Origin: Deinococcus ficus
Lineage (GTDB): Bacteria > Deinococcota > Deinococci > Deinococcales > Deinococcaceae
Reading direction: 5' to 3'
NCBI RefSeq assembly: GCF_003444775.1
Contig: NZ_CP021082.1
Coordinates: forward strand, 372,001 to 436,000
Length of the DNA: 64,000 nucleotides
A model generated the notes under the pieces. It worked only from the letters and a program-made list of their open reading frames with translations, was not told where the DNA came from and did not search any database. Every line of letters starts with the position of its first letter. Positions within the stretch are counted from its first letter, which is position 1. This document shows, one piece after another, positions 16,460 to 25,311 of this stretch. Made by a program: the position numbers and the translations under genes.

Positions 16460-17281
16460 GTGACCGCTTTGCCAGCCACACAGCTACATACGGTGGGCGA
16501 CATCCAGTTGGCCTACGTCGACTCGGGTGGCCCGGGCACGCCGGTCCTCCTGGTGCACGCCGCCTACCTCTCCAAACAGGCCTGGGAAGCGCAGTGGACC
16601 GCCCTGAGCGCACACCACCGGGTGATCGCCGTGGACCTCCGCGGACACGGCGAGTCCAGCGCCGGCATCTGGCCCTTCAGCATTCCCCTGGTGGCCGAGG
16701 ACCTCGCTGGTCTGCTGGACGCCCTCGGCATCCGCCGGGCCCACGTGTGCGGTCATGCCCTCGGGGGCATGGCGGCCCTGCACCTGGCCCTGCAGCACCC
16801 CGACCGCGTCCGCTCCCTTGTCCTGGTCGACACCACGGCCAGCGTGCAGTCCACCGTCATGCAGGCCGTCACCGCGCAGCTTGCCTGGCCGGTCATCGCC
16901 CTGACCGGCATCCGGCGGCAGGCCACCCTGATGACCCGCGCGCTCGCCCCGAACGACCAGACGCTGCAGCGGACGCTGCTTCGTCAGATCCTGACGTTCG
17001 AGGATCGTCCGGAAGCTTACCGGGTCATCTGGGACGCGATGATGAGCTTCGAGCTGCTGGCTGACCTGCCCAGGATCACCTGCCCCACCCTCATCCTGAT
17101 CGGCGGGCGGCATCCTGTGACGCACGGACAGGCCCGACGGCTGCAGGCAGGGCTTCCGGATGCCGAGCTGCGGGTGATTCCCAGGGCTGGTCACCTTGTG
17201 ACCATGGAGCAACCCGCGGTCGTGAACGACTTCCTCCTGCGCTTCTGGAACGAGCGCTCTGGACCTCCCCCTCTGGTTTAA
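16460..17281 (+). CDS. Alpha/beta hydrolase-fold protein lacking the usual Ser nucleophile
   Basis: 273 aa from GTG 16460, placed 7 bases after GGAGAAG. The alpha/beta hydrolase pattern is plain: VLLVHAAYLSKQAWE, VIAVDLRGHGES and a nucleophile elbow. The elbow reads G98-H-A-L-G102, with Ala100 (GCC) where Ser is normal. The acid position (IGGRHPV) also lacks Asp, while H245 (RAGHLV) is present. RutD proteins have the same GHALG elbow, so this is not proof of inactivity, but a classical Ser-His-Asp triad is missing. The substrate is unknown. Confidence 0.8.
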   Translation: MTALPATQLHTVGDIQLAYVDSGGPGTPVLLVHAAYLSKQAWEAQWTALSAHHRVIAVDLRGHGESSAGIWPFSIPLVAEDLAGLLDALGIRRAHVCGHALGGMAALHLALQHPDRVRSLVLVDTTASVQSTVMQAVTAQLAWPVIALTGIRRQATLMTRALAPNDQTLQRTLLRQILTFEDRPEAYRVIWDAMMSFELLADLPRITCPTLILIGGRHPVTHGQARRLQAGLPDAELRVIPRAGHLVTMEQPAVVNDFLLRFWNERSGPPPLV

Positions 17282-17368
17282 AGGGCAGGGGGCTGTATGA
17301 CAGCCAATGAACTGGAGACCGGTCAACAGCTCCCGTGTCGCGGAACACACCCACGGCCCCCTGACGAC

Positions 17369-18856
17369 TCAGTGGGCTTGGGGGTGGTCAACCAAACCTG
17401 GGGCGGTGCGTGCGTCAAGCAGCCCCTCGGTGCCGGCCAGCCACGGTGCCCAGGGCTGACGCACCAGAAAGCCTTCCAGCGCCTCCCGCGCCTCGGGGGA
17501 CGCGTAGACCACCGGCTGCCAGAAGCGCTCCGTGTCCACCACGCGGTACACGTCCTCATCAAACACGAGATGCCGCGTCCCCTCCCTGGCAACAGGTCCG
17601 ACCTGAAGGACGGTCGCGAGCCACCCTCGTTCCCAGGCGGCTGTCGCCACCTCTTGAATGCTGACCGTGAAGACGGCACGGCACTCGGCTTTGGTGAAGT
17701 CATCGTGGTACACGGCCTCACCGTGCCGGGCAAGTCCGCTGCTGGCGGATGGGCCGTTGTAAGCCTTCAGGATCAGCTCGTCGCCGCAGCCCGCCAGCAG
17801 CATGGAGATCTGAGTGGCGCGGTCCGGGCGGTACACGAGCGGTAGCGGGCATGGTGGGTGAGGGGAAGGCAGAAGAATACGGACATACGGCTCGCTGCCG
17901 TCGACCAGCTCCAGGGCCCAGAGGGCCGCATCGTCCCAGTCCACCCGATCGGCAAGGCGACGCTCGGCATGCACCGTCACGCCATACGTCACGTGCAGGC
18001 CAGCGGACACCGGAGCAGCGTTCGCGCCAGCCAGGGCGGTGCCTTCATGTCCGGGGAGTGTGTACTGCACCACCCGCGCCATGACCATGGGCGGCAGGGG
18101 ATGATCGCCCAGCCGCGCCGCCTGAACCGTCACACCGAACGGGTCACCGACCGTGAACTGTGCATCACAGGTCACCGCCAGCTGATCAAGCGCCGGGGCC
18201 AGCCCTGAGGGCCGTCGGCGCAGGGACGCAAGCTGCCTGGCCAGGCCGGTGAGACCGACGGCCAGAACAAACAGGCCAGGCAGGGCCCACAGCAGCAACC
18301 AGCCGCCCGGCAGACTCCAGAGCACGGCGCGCATACCTAAAGCGGTCAACAGGGCCAGCACCCCGGATGCCACCAGGAAGGCTGCCCACTCGGTTGCCGA
18401 CGCCGGGGGTGCAGGCGCCGGAGCCTCAGGCGGTTGCAGCTGGAAAACATGCCGCCGTGGCCGCAGCGCCGGCAAGCTGGGAGGCGTGCCCTGGGGCGCA
18501 GCGGGCAGTGCGGACCAGTCACCGTCCGGCCAGTCCTCCAGCATCCACCAATCCAGGTCCGTGAATGGAGGAAAGGGATGATGTCGAGAGTCGCCCTCCA
18601 CCACCAGGACAGTGCCGCGCCGCCCCTCGGGCGTGGCCGGCTCGAACGCGAAGGGACTGACGTCAGGCCGCAGAGCCCACCGGCTCAGCGCGGCATCCAG
18701 GACCAGGGTGTCCCCGTGCAGGCGCGCCGCGTGAAACCGGCCTCCTGTCGCAGACAACAGCGGAGCCAACCTCACCCCGAAGTGCTGCTCCAGGCAGCCG
18801 ATCTGCTGCGGCAGGCTCAGGGGTGGCCCTTCGGCGGCGCTCATTCCGACCAGCAT
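17369..18856 (-). CDS. Unknown protein with two central membrane spans
   Basis: 495 aa from ATG 18856 (ATG 18844 is an alternative with a similar weak ribosome site). No family was recognised. The N-terminal third is soluble and proline-rich at its end (PPEAPAPAPPASA). Residues about 160-215 form two hydrophobic spans (AAFLVASGVLALLTALGM and WLLLWALPGLFVLAVGLTGL). The C-terminal 270 residues are soluble with beta-strand character (VVQYTLPGHEGTALAG, HLVFDEDVYRVVDTERFW). The short turn between spans puts both soluble parts on the same side. Codon use supports a real gene. Confidence 0.65.
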   Translation of the reverse strand: MLVGMSAAEGPPLSLPQQIGCLEQHFGVRLAPLLSATGGRFHAARLHGDTLVLDAALSRWALRPDVSPFAFEPATPEGRRGTVLVVEGDSRHHPFPPFTDLDWWMLEDWPDGDWSALPAAPQGTPPSLPALRPRRHVFQLQPPEAPAPAPPASATEWAAFLVASGVLALLTALGMRAVLWSLPGGWLLLWALPGLFVLAVGLTGLARQLASLRRRPSGLAPALDQLAVTCDAQFTVGDPFGVTVQAARLGDHPLPPMVMARVVQYTLPGHEGTALAGANAAPVSAGLHVTYGVTVHAERRLADRVDWDDAALWALELVDGSEPYVRILLPSPHPPCPLPLVYRPDRATQISMLLAGCGDELILKAYNGPSASSGLARHGEAVYHDDFTKAECRAVFTVSIQEVATAAWERGWLATVLQVGPVAREGTRHLVFDEDVYRVVDTERFWQPVVYASPEAREALEGFLVRQPWAPWLAGTEGLLDARTAPGLVDHPQAH

Positions 18857-19022
18857 TTCACAGGCGCACGTTTGCCGGACAACGGTCAGGCGAAATCCGG
18901 AGGAGGGTGTCAGGCCGGTCTCCTGAAGTGCAGCGGCCCTGGCTGGAGGTCCCGAGGGAACCGGTGGCCAGGGCATCCTGTTCGTCGCACCGGACCAACC
19001 CGGCCTGTGGGCTCTGGGGCAA

Positions 19023-19069
19023 AGCAACAGTGTGCGGCCAGCAAGTCTTGCCGGCCGCACACTGTTGCT
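19023..19069. terminator. Long hairpin, bidirectional terminator
   Basis: AGCAACAGTGTGCGGCC (19023-19039) pairs with GGCCGCACACTGTTGCT (19053-19069), with GCAA/TTGC continuing the stem inside. It sits 11 bases beyond the stop of the minus-strand gene ending at 19080. Confidence 0.75.
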
Positions 19070-19079
19070 CTTTCTGGGT

Positions 19080-19628
19080 TCAGGCGGTCTGGCGGGCGTG
19101 GCGGAAACCGAGCAGGGAGAGCAGCACCAGGATCACGGCGCCGACGTACGCGACGATGCTGGCGGTGCCGGCGATGCTGGCCATCGTGCCGAACGCATAG
19201 GCATTCAGCAGCATGCCACGCAGGGTGTTGCCCATGAACAGCGTCTGCCGCAGTTCGCCGAGCTTCTGGGCTTTGGGGGTGCTCTTGTCGGTCATCTGGA
19301 TGTACTCGCCGGACACTTCCTCGTAGGTGCGGCCGCCGGACATGCCGTTCATGTGGGCGCCAATGTAGTGGTCGGCGAAGGCTTTGGCCTGTTTGCCGGT
19401 GGTCATCTCCTGACCGGCGTAGGCTTCCAGGGCGGCCTTGTCTTCCGGTTTGAGGGACTCCAGGGCGGGACCGGCGGGCATGGTGATCTTCTGGGACGCG
19501 AGTTGGTTGTGCACTTCGGCATTGATGAAGCTGCTGGCGGTCGTGAGGAGCACTCCGCCGATCAGAAGGACAGCGGCGAGGGCGAGACCAACGTAGGAAA
19601 TCAGGCGGTCGAGGACACTGCGGTTCAT
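19080..19628 (-). CDS. Two-span membrane protein, paralogue of 52394-52960
   Basis: 182 aa from ATG 19628 after GGAGAG. One span lies near the N-terminus (VGLALAAVLLIGGVLLTTA) and one near the C-terminus (IVAYVGAVILVLLSLLG), with a soluble loop of about 110 residues. The loop and second-span entry share GxTYxEVSG and KLGELRQTLFMG, then LRxxLLxAYAF, with the protein at 52394-52960. The family was not recognised beyond this pair. The conserved block next to the second span may be an oligomerisation or partner site. Confidence 0.7.
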   Translation of the reverse strand: MNRSVLDRLISYVGLALAAVLLIGGVLLTTASSFINAEVHNQLASQKITMPAGPALESLKPEDKAALEAYAGQEMTTGKQAKAFADHYIGAHMNGMSGGRTYEEVSGEYIQMTDKSTPKAQKLGELRQTLFMGNTLRGMLLNAYAFGTMASIAGTASIVAYVGAVILVLLSLLGFRHARQTA

Positions 19629-20142
19629 TTGTTCACTCTCCGTGAGTCGAGCAGGGGCGGCGTCTTTCAGACGGTCCGGCAGGCGATGGAGGCCTGGGAG
19701 CGGCCCTCTTCGTCTGACAATGTTTTAACGTAAAGCGTTTTTGCTGACGAGTGACATTTATCCGGAGCGGCGATCCACGCCCGGTTCATGCCTGCGTCTC
19801 CCCTACCCGCCCGCGATGTCAGTGGCCTGAAGCGCACATTCTTCCTTTGGCTCCGAATGTTCGCCGACACGCGCCGGCCGGAGCTTTGGCCACCCATGTT
19901 CGAGGGCTCCCGTTCGTGATCAGGCTCCAGCGGCTATCAAACTGCATCAACGGAATAACCTGGCGACTCCGGCGATTGTGAAACAGGGCAGACTTCCTGC
20001 CCGGCATTTTGAGACCTTTCCACAGACCCGGCCTGTGCCAGGAAACCAGGAAACTCCGTACCAGTAGGCACCCCGCACGTGCCCCTCGGCCAGTCTGGTG
20101 CAGGTGACAATGATGCCAGAGGTCAGAGGCCAGACTGCGCCC
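19629..20142. other. Divergent intergenic region
   Basis: About 510 bases between the membrane protein (minus) and the GH2 gene (plus). An A/T-rich patch at 19715-19745 probably holds the minus promoter. CAGGGCAG / CTGCCCGG at about 19983-20003 forms a small hairpin. No gene is supported. Confidence 0.4.
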
Positions 20143-22032
20143 ATGCACCTGTCGACCCACCCCGAACCTCTGCTGGAACGCGCCAAGTGGCGCAGCCTCG
20201 ACGGCCAGTGGAACTTCGCCTTTGACGACGACGGCGTCTGGCAGCATCCCGAAGACGTCCAGTTCGACCGCGTGATTCAGGTTCCGTACGCTCCGGAAAG
20301 CGTTCGCAGCGGCATTCATGACACCGGGTTCCACCCGGTCGTGTGGTACCGGCTGGACCTGCACCTGCAGGCCGACGAACACGTCACGCCACACGGGGCA
20401 GACGGCCGTCTGATCGTGCACTTCGGCGCGGTGGACTGGCGCGCCTCCGTCTGGGCGGACGGTGCTCTCGTGGCCACGCACGAGGGCGGCCACACACCAT
20501 TCACGGCCGATATCACCCGTCAGGCCTCCCGGGCACAGGCCGAACAGCGGCCGGTCCGACTGGTCGTGCGCGCGGAGGACGATCCGCAGGACCTGTCCAA
20601 ACCGCGCGGCAAGCAGGACTGGCAGCGTGAACCGCATTCGATCTGGTACCCGCGCACCACCGGCATCTGGCAGACGGTCTGGCTGGAGCACGTCCCGGTC
20701 AGCTACCTGCGGCGGCTGAAACTCGCCGGTGACATGGAAGGCTGGAGAGTCGCCCTGGAAGCCGACGTTGCGGGCCGCTGGCAGGAGGGTATGGAGCTGC
20801 GCGTCGTGCTGAAAAAAGGCGAGCAGGTGCTGGCCCGCGACCGGTACGAACTGCAGCGCCCGGACATCGCCCGGGTCGTGCCGCTGCCCGACCCGGGCAT
20901 CGACGACTTCCGCAACGACCTGCTGTGGAGCCCGAACCATCCGGTGTTGATCAGCGCGACCGTGCAGCTGCTCTCGGAGAGCGGCGCCGTCATCGACGAG
21001 GTGCGCAGCTACACGGCGCTGCGCAGCGTCGGGGTGCGCGGCGGGAGATTCATGCTCAACGGCCGGCCGTGGTACCTCAAGATGGTGCTCGACCAGGGGT
21101 ACTGGCCGGACTCCCTGATGACCGCCACGGACGAAGAACTGCGCCGCGACGTGGAGCTCACCCGCGAATTGGGTTTCGACGGCGCCCGCAAGCACCAGAA
21201 GATCGAGTCCCCGCGTTACCTGTACTGGTGCGACGTGTTCGGCCTGATGGTCTGGGAGGAGATGCCCAGCGCGTACCGCTTCACGCCCGAGGCGGTGCGC
21301 AGGCTCAGCCGCGAATGGGAGGAGGTGATCGAGCGTGACATCTCCCATCCGTGCATCGTGGCGTGGGTGCCGCTCAACGAATCCTGGGGCGTGCCCAACC
21401 TGCCGACCAACCCCGCGCACCGGGATTACGTGCAGGGCCTGTACTACCTCACGCGAACGCTCGACCCCTCCCGCCCGGTGATCGGGAACGACGGCTGGGA
21501 GCATGTGGCGACTGACATCGTCACGGTGCACGACTACGCCGCTGATCCGCAGGTCCTGCAAAGCCGGTACGGCACGCTCGCGCAGACCGCCACCACCCTC
21601 GAAGGGCTGGACCCGGCGGACCGGGCGGTGCTGCTGCCCGGCTTCAAGCCGGCCGAGCATCCCGTGATGCTCTCGGAGTTCGGGGGGATCGCGTATTTCC
21701 CGGAAGGAATTCCGGCGGGATCGGCCTGGGGGTACAGCACGGTCGACAGCGAGGAGTCCTTCATCGACGCGCACCTGTACCTGATGGCGGCCGTGCACGC
21801 CTGTAAGGGGCTGTCGGGCTTCTGCTTCACCCAGCTGACCGACACCTTCCAGGAACGCAATGGGCTGCTCAATCCGGACCGGACGCCGAAAGCCGACCTG
21901 CGGACGCTCGCGCGGAGCAATCAGGGACTGCGGCCCCAGCGCGATACAGGGCTCGACCCCAACCTCAATCCGGCAGGCTATGGGGACCTGTGGCATGAAC
22001 GGCACGGCGAAGTGGTGCCCGGCGACGACTGA
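20143..22032 (+). CDS. Glycoside hydrolase family 2 protein
   Basis: 629 aa from ATG 20143; ATG 20110 or 20113 are alternatives with no better ribosome site. There is no signal peptide, so it is cytosolic. Order: GH2 sugar-binding domain (residues about 1-160, [23 protein letters not shown]), an Ig-like domain, then the TIM barrel. The acid/base is E413 (PLNESWG) and the nucleophile E512 (MLSEFGG), both as in beta-galactosidases and beta-glucuronidases of this family. Residues such as RKHQK before the barrel active site also fit. The exact sugar cannot be told from motifs. Confidence 0.9.
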   Translation: MHLSTHPEPLLERAKWRSLDGQWNFAFDDDGVWQHPEDVQFDRVIQVPYAPESVRSGIHDTGFHPVVWYRLDLHLQADEHVTPHGADGRLIVHFGAVDWRASVWADGALVATHEGGHTPFTADITRQASRAQAEQRPVRLVVRAEDDPQDLSKPRGKQDWQREPHSIWYPRTTGIWQTVWLEHVPVSYLRRLKLAGDMEGWRVALEADVAGRWQEGMELRVVLKKGEQVLARDRYELQRPDIARVVPLPDPGIDDFRNDLLWSPNHPVLISATVQLLSESGAVIDEVRSYTALRSVGVRGGRFMLNGRPWYLKMVLDQGYWPDSLMTATDEELRRDVELTRELGFDGARKHQKIESPRYLYWCDVFGLMVWEEMPSAYRFTPEAVRRLSREWEEVIERDISHPCIVAWVPLNESWGVPNLPTNPAHRDYVQGLYYLTRTLDPSRPVIGNDGWEHVATDIVTVHDYAADPQVLQSRYGTLAQTATTLEGLDPADRAVLLPGFKPAEHPVMLSEFGGIAYFPEGIPAGSAWGYSTVDSEESFIDAHLYLMAAVHACKGLSGFCFTQLTDTFQERNGLLNPDRTPKADLRTLARSNQGLRPQRDTGLDPNLNPAGYGDLWHERHGEVVPGDD

Positions 22033-22097
22033 ACGCGGCCATATCCGGGATTGAGCCGCGCTGCAAGGCAAGCGACTCGCCGCGGACCATTACGGGG

Positions 22098-22131
22098 CAC
22101 CGGGTGACGCTGCAAATAACGTCACCCGGTG
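22098..22131 (+). terminator. Hairpin after the GH2 gene
   Basis: CACCGGGTGACG (22098-22109) pairs perfectly with CGTCACCCGGTG (22120-22131) and is followed by TTCTTG. Confidence 0.75.
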
Positions 22132-22330
22132 TTCTTGAACGTGTCACGGGTGTGTTTCAATCGGAGGCTGATTTCGAATGAACATGCTGCCCTGCACGTC
22201 GGCCATCCCTCCGCCTGCTGTCCAGTCCGCTGGGATCTGACGACACGATATTTGCTGAAATAACGCGACGCGTAAGCCGCCTGCCCGGGTCCCTCGCGTC
22301 TTGCCGTTCACTTCTGGGTAAGCTGAGGGC

Positions 22331-23098
22331 GTGAAGACCGTGACCGTGTTCAACCACGCGGGTGGCGCCGGCAAGACCAGCATCGTGAGGGACGTCGGGT
22401 ATGAACTGGCCCAGGCCGGGCACCGCGTGATGTTGATCGACCTCGACCCGCAGGCAAATCTGACCGGCTGGCTGGGCGTCGAGGGCGTCACCAGAGACGA
22501 GACGGTCTACCCCGTGGCCGTGGAAGGCAGTGCCCTGCCGCAGCCCAGGCTGGTGCACGGCCTGTCCCTGATTCCCTCGCATGTCAGCCTCGCCGTCGCC
22601 GAAGGTCAGATGATGGGCCGCGTCGGCGCCCAGGTCCGGCTCCGCAGGGCCCTGCACGACGTTCGGGACGCCTACGATCTCGTCATGATCGACAGTCCGC
22701 CCAGCCTTGGTCAGCTCTCGATCCTCGGGGCGCTCGCCGCCGACCACATGATCGTGCCGGTCCCCACCCGACAGAAGGGGCTCGACGCCATGCCTGGACT
22801 CCAGGGCGCCTTCGCGGAGTACCGCGAAGTCCGGCCCGATCTCACGGTCGCCTTGTACGTGCCGACCTTCTACGACGCCCGCCGACTGCATGACCGTGAT
22901 GTGCTGGCTGACCTCGAAGCCTTCCTCTCTCCCCTTGCTTCCCCCGTCCCGCAGCGTGAGGCAGTCTGGCTCGATTCCACCGCGCAGGGGGCGCCGGTCG
23001 GGGCTTACGCACCGAAAAGCCCGGTTCACCTGGACATCCAGCGGTTGAGCCGCGACGTGGCCCAGGCACTCGGCATGAGCTACGAGGTCACAGCATGA
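22331..23098 (+). CDS. parA: ParA-family partition ATPase
   Basis: 255 aa from GTG 22331. The deviant Walker A motif GGAGKTS is at residues 11-17, followed by [16 protein letters not shown] (Walker A') and [10 protein letters not shown] (Walker B). There is no N-terminal DNA-binding extension, so it is a type Ib-like or chromosomal-size ParA. It moves replicon copies apart together with ParB. A TAAGCT box ends 6 bases before the GTG, suggesting a leaderless or very short leader. The stop overlaps parB as ATGA. Confidence 0.92.
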   Translation: MKTVTVFNHAGGAGKTSIVRDVGYELAQAGHRVMLIDLDPQANLTGWLGVEGVTRDETVYPVAVEGSALPQPRLVHGLSLIPSHVSLAVAEGQMMGRVGAQVRLRRALHDVRDAYDLVMIDSPPSLGQLSILGALAADHMIVPVPTRQKGLDAMPGLQGAFAEYREVRPDLTVALYVPTFYDARRLHDRDVLADLEAFLSPLASPVPQREAVWLDSTAQGAPVGAYAPKSPVHLDIQRLSRDVAQALGMSYEVTA

Positions 23099-23976
23099 CG
23101 CGGCGGACCCGTCCCGAACGCAAACGCAACCTCGAGGGTCTGCTGGGCCAGGACGCCCTGGACCTCACCCGGCCTGCTCAGGCACAGCGGCACCTTCCCG
23201 TCACGGAGTTGCATGCTGGGAAAGGTCAACCCCGGCGGGAATTCGATGACGCGGCCCTCTCCTCACTCGCGCAGAGCATCCAGACGTCCGGCGTGCTTCA
23301 GCCGCTGCTCGTCCGGCCGGCCGGGGAGCGGTACGAGATCGTCGCAGGAGAGCGGCGCTGGCGCGCGGCTCAACTCGCTGGCCTCACCGAGGTGCCGGTC
23401 GTCATCCGTGACCTGACCGACCCGGAGGCCCGTCAGATCGCCCTGATCGAGAACCTCCAAAGGGAGGATCTCAACACGGTCGATGAGGTCGACGCCAAGC
23501 TTGAACTGGTCGCCGGGACGCTCAGCCTTACCCGGGAACAGGCTCGCCACCGCCTCATGCAGCTGCTCCGTGAACCGCACGGCTCCGATCACGAGGCCCT
23601 TGAAGTGCTGTTCCAGGCCCTGGGAGAGCAGTGGACTTCTTTCGCCCGGAACAAGCTCAAGATCCTGAACTGGCCGGCACCCCTGCTCGACGCGGTCAGA
23701 GGCGGCCTGCCCTACACCCTCGCCCAGCTCATCGCCCAGGTGGACGAGTCCCAGCAGGACGCCCTAATCACCCTGGCCCTGAGCGGGGCCACGAGGGACG
23801 AAGTCAAACAGGCCATCCGCACCCTGAAAGACGAGCCGCAGGTCTCCCCCACTCAGCGCGTGGCGCGGCGGCTCGGCAGTGCCCGGTGGCTGGCCGCGCT
23901 GAATGACAGTGAGAAGAAGGACCTTGAAGCCTGGCTGGCAAAAATCCCGGCCTCGATCAAACGGCAACTCGGGTAA
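23095..23976 (+). CDS. parB: ParB-family partition protein
   Basis: 293 aa, coupled to parA by an ATGA overlap. The ParB N-terminal CTP-binding domain has [25 protein letters not shown] (box II) and NLQREDLN. A helix-turn-helix region follows (about residues 140-200) and a short C-terminal domain. It should bind parS-like sites on this replicon. No canonical chromosomal parS (TGTTTCACGTGAAACA) was seen nearby, so a replicon-specific site is expected. The operon ends at the 24003-24030 hairpin. Confidence 0.92.
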   Translation: MTRRTRPERKRNLEGLLGQDALDLTRPAQAQRHLPVTELHAGKGQPRREFDDAALSSLAQSIQTSGVLQPLLVRPAGERYEIVAGERRWRAAQLAGLTEVPVVIRDLTDPEARQIALIENLQREDLNTVDEVDAKLELVAGTLSLTREQARHRLMQLLREPHGSDHEALEVLFQALGEQWTSFARNKLKILNWPAPLLDAVRGGLPYTLAQLIAQVDESQQDALITLALSGATRDEVKQAIRTLKDEPQVSPTQRVARRLGSARWLAALNDSEKKDLEAWLAKIPASIKRQLG

Positions 23977-24002
23977 CGGGAGACGTTCTTTCATCAAAGA
24001 AC

Positions 24003-24030
24003 AACTGCCCGGTCGACCGACCGGGCAGTT
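24003..24030 (+). terminator. Terminator of parAB
   Basis: AACTGCCCGGTC and GACCGGGCAGTT pair over 12 bp around GACC, 26 bases beyond the parB stop, followed by CTGCGTTTC. Confidence 0.8.
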
Positions 24031-24083
24031 CTGCGTTTCAGGATTTCAAGGTACCGGCGGACCGCCCGGACCTCGTCAGGTCA

Positions 24084-24668
24084 TCAAGGGCGCTGGAGCG
24101 CAAGCAAGCGCAGGTCGGGTTCAACCGAGGGCATCGGGAGGGCTTCCTGGCCCACAGGGCGGGCCAGGTAAGCCCATGGAAACCACAGGGTGCCGATGGG
24201 CCGCCACCCTTCACGCTGAAGGGCCCGGCGCGCGGGATCGAACGCCATGACGCGGCAGTGTTCCCACTGTTCTCCCGAATGCTCAACGTCGTGGTAGAGA
24301 GGCCCAAACCCGACGGAATGCCACCCGTACCGGCCGAGCCGGTTCAGGGTATCGATCTCGGTCGAGGCGGTCAGGGGTGTCACCCGCCTGACCTGGCGCT
24401 CCGAGTCGGGAACGGCTGACCCTTTCCCAAACCGCTGCTGTGCGGCCTGTCGGGTCATGTCCAGAACCTGTCCGATCGCTTCCCAGCTGTGCCCGGCTGT
24501 GCGGGCCGACGACACTGCTGCCTGAAGCAAAGCCTGCACGTCTTCCTGGGCCTGAGCGGTTACGCGGATAAGGTTCAGGTGCCCAGCTACCGGATGCTCC
24601 TCCAGCTCTGGGAGGGTGGCGGCGATGGTTTCCGCCAGTCGGTCCCTCAGGGGGTCATCGAGGGTCAT
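24084..24668 (-). CDS. Unknown protein with a helix-turn-helix-like N-terminal half
   Basis: 194 aa. The N-terminal 75 residues are helical and include SARTAGHSWEAIGQVLDMTRQAAQQRFG, which looks like a DNA-binding helix-turn-helix seen in small plasmid and actinobacterial proteins. The C-terminal half is different (YGWHSVGFGPLYHDVEHS, EQWEHCRVMAF, WRPIGTLWFPWAYL) and was not recognised. Its start overlaps the upstream membrane protein gene by 14 bases, so they form a two-gene unit. It could bind the paired palindromes at 24863-24908. Confidence 0.65.
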   Translation of the reverse strand: MTLDDPLRDRLAETIAATLPELEEHPVAGHLNLIRVTAQAQEDVQALLQAAVSSARTAGHSWEAIGQVLDMTRQAAQQRFGKGSAVPDSERQVRRVTPLTASTEIDTLNRLGRYGWHSVGFGPLYHDVEHSGEQWEHCRVMAFDPARRALQREGWRPIGTLWFPWAYLARPVGQEALPMPSVEPDLRLLALQRP

Positions 24669-24861
24669 GAGGGCTGCGGCCTGAACCCAGGACGGTACTG
24701 AGATACACGCCGGCGAGGATCAGCAACACGAAGGCAGCTCCCAGCAGAATGAACCGGATGGGGCCGTCACTACTGACTGAGAGTGCAGCGCAGACCGCGC
24801 CGAGACCTCCAAAGAGAGCGACGTACGCGCCGCCATGAGAGTTTTTGGGTTGCCCGGTCAT
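24655..24861 (-). CDS. Small two-span membrane protein
   Basis: 68 aa. Two hydrophobic spans (YVALFGGLGAVCAALSV and FILLGAAFVLLILAGVYLS) are separated by a short polar turn (SSDGPIR), with a basic C-terminus. No family is recognised. It overlaps the next gene and starts at ATG 24861, which lies 6 bases after a TAGGAT box, so the mRNA is probably leaderless. The pairing with a helix-turn-helix protein suggests a membrane-coupled regulator, by inference. Confidence 0.65.
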   Translation of the reverse strand: MTGQPKNSHGGAYVALFGGLGAVCAALSVSSDGPIRFILLGAAFVLLILAGVYLSTVLGSGRSPHDPR

Positions 24862-24862
24862 A

Positions 24863-24908
24863 TGTCAATCCTATGTTGACATCGAGAATACGTCAAGTCT
24901 AAATTGAC
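24863..24908 (-). promoter_or_regulatory. Leaderless promoter with two palindromic operator copies
   Basis: On the minus strand TTGACG (24896-24891), a 17-base spacer, TAGGAT (24873-24868), 6 bases, then the start ATG. TGTCAA-N7-TTGACA (24863-24881) and GTCAA-N7-TTGAC (24892-24908) are two copies of one palindrome, 28 bases apart, overlapping the -10 and -35 boxes. Confidence 0.7.
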
Positions 24909-25311
24909 AAAAGGGGAGTGGCAGTCAGGGTGGACCTGGGCTGCAGCACTGGTCCTCAAGACGAGCATCAGGGGCAATGATGATGGCGTTCTTAGATCAA
25001 AGAACTGGACTGGGAGGCCCAACAGGACACCGTTGCAGAGCCTTAAAAGGGAAGCGGCAAGTGGCTCCGTCCAAGGAGCCGGCCTATCTGTTCATCTGAA
25101 GGTTAGGGGGAGGGGAGAGGCGGAACCTGCCACAGGAACGTATGTCATCCTGTCCTAGCTTGAAACCCATAATCAAATCACACTGAGAGCAGCTTCTTGG
25201 GCTCATTGAACTTCGGACAGTCTGTCCACCGCATGTCCACCAGTCCGCCTTCCCCGTGAGGCCGCTAAGATGGACCACGCTCCCAGCAGACGGGCCCTCG
25301 GGAAGGGTGCT
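24909..25311. other. Intergenic region between the small membrane operon and rep
   Basis: About 400 bases with no supported gene. It holds a short palindrome (GGACAGTCTGTCC, 25215-25227). It is downstream of rep on the minus strand and upstream of the small operon. Confidence 0.4.
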
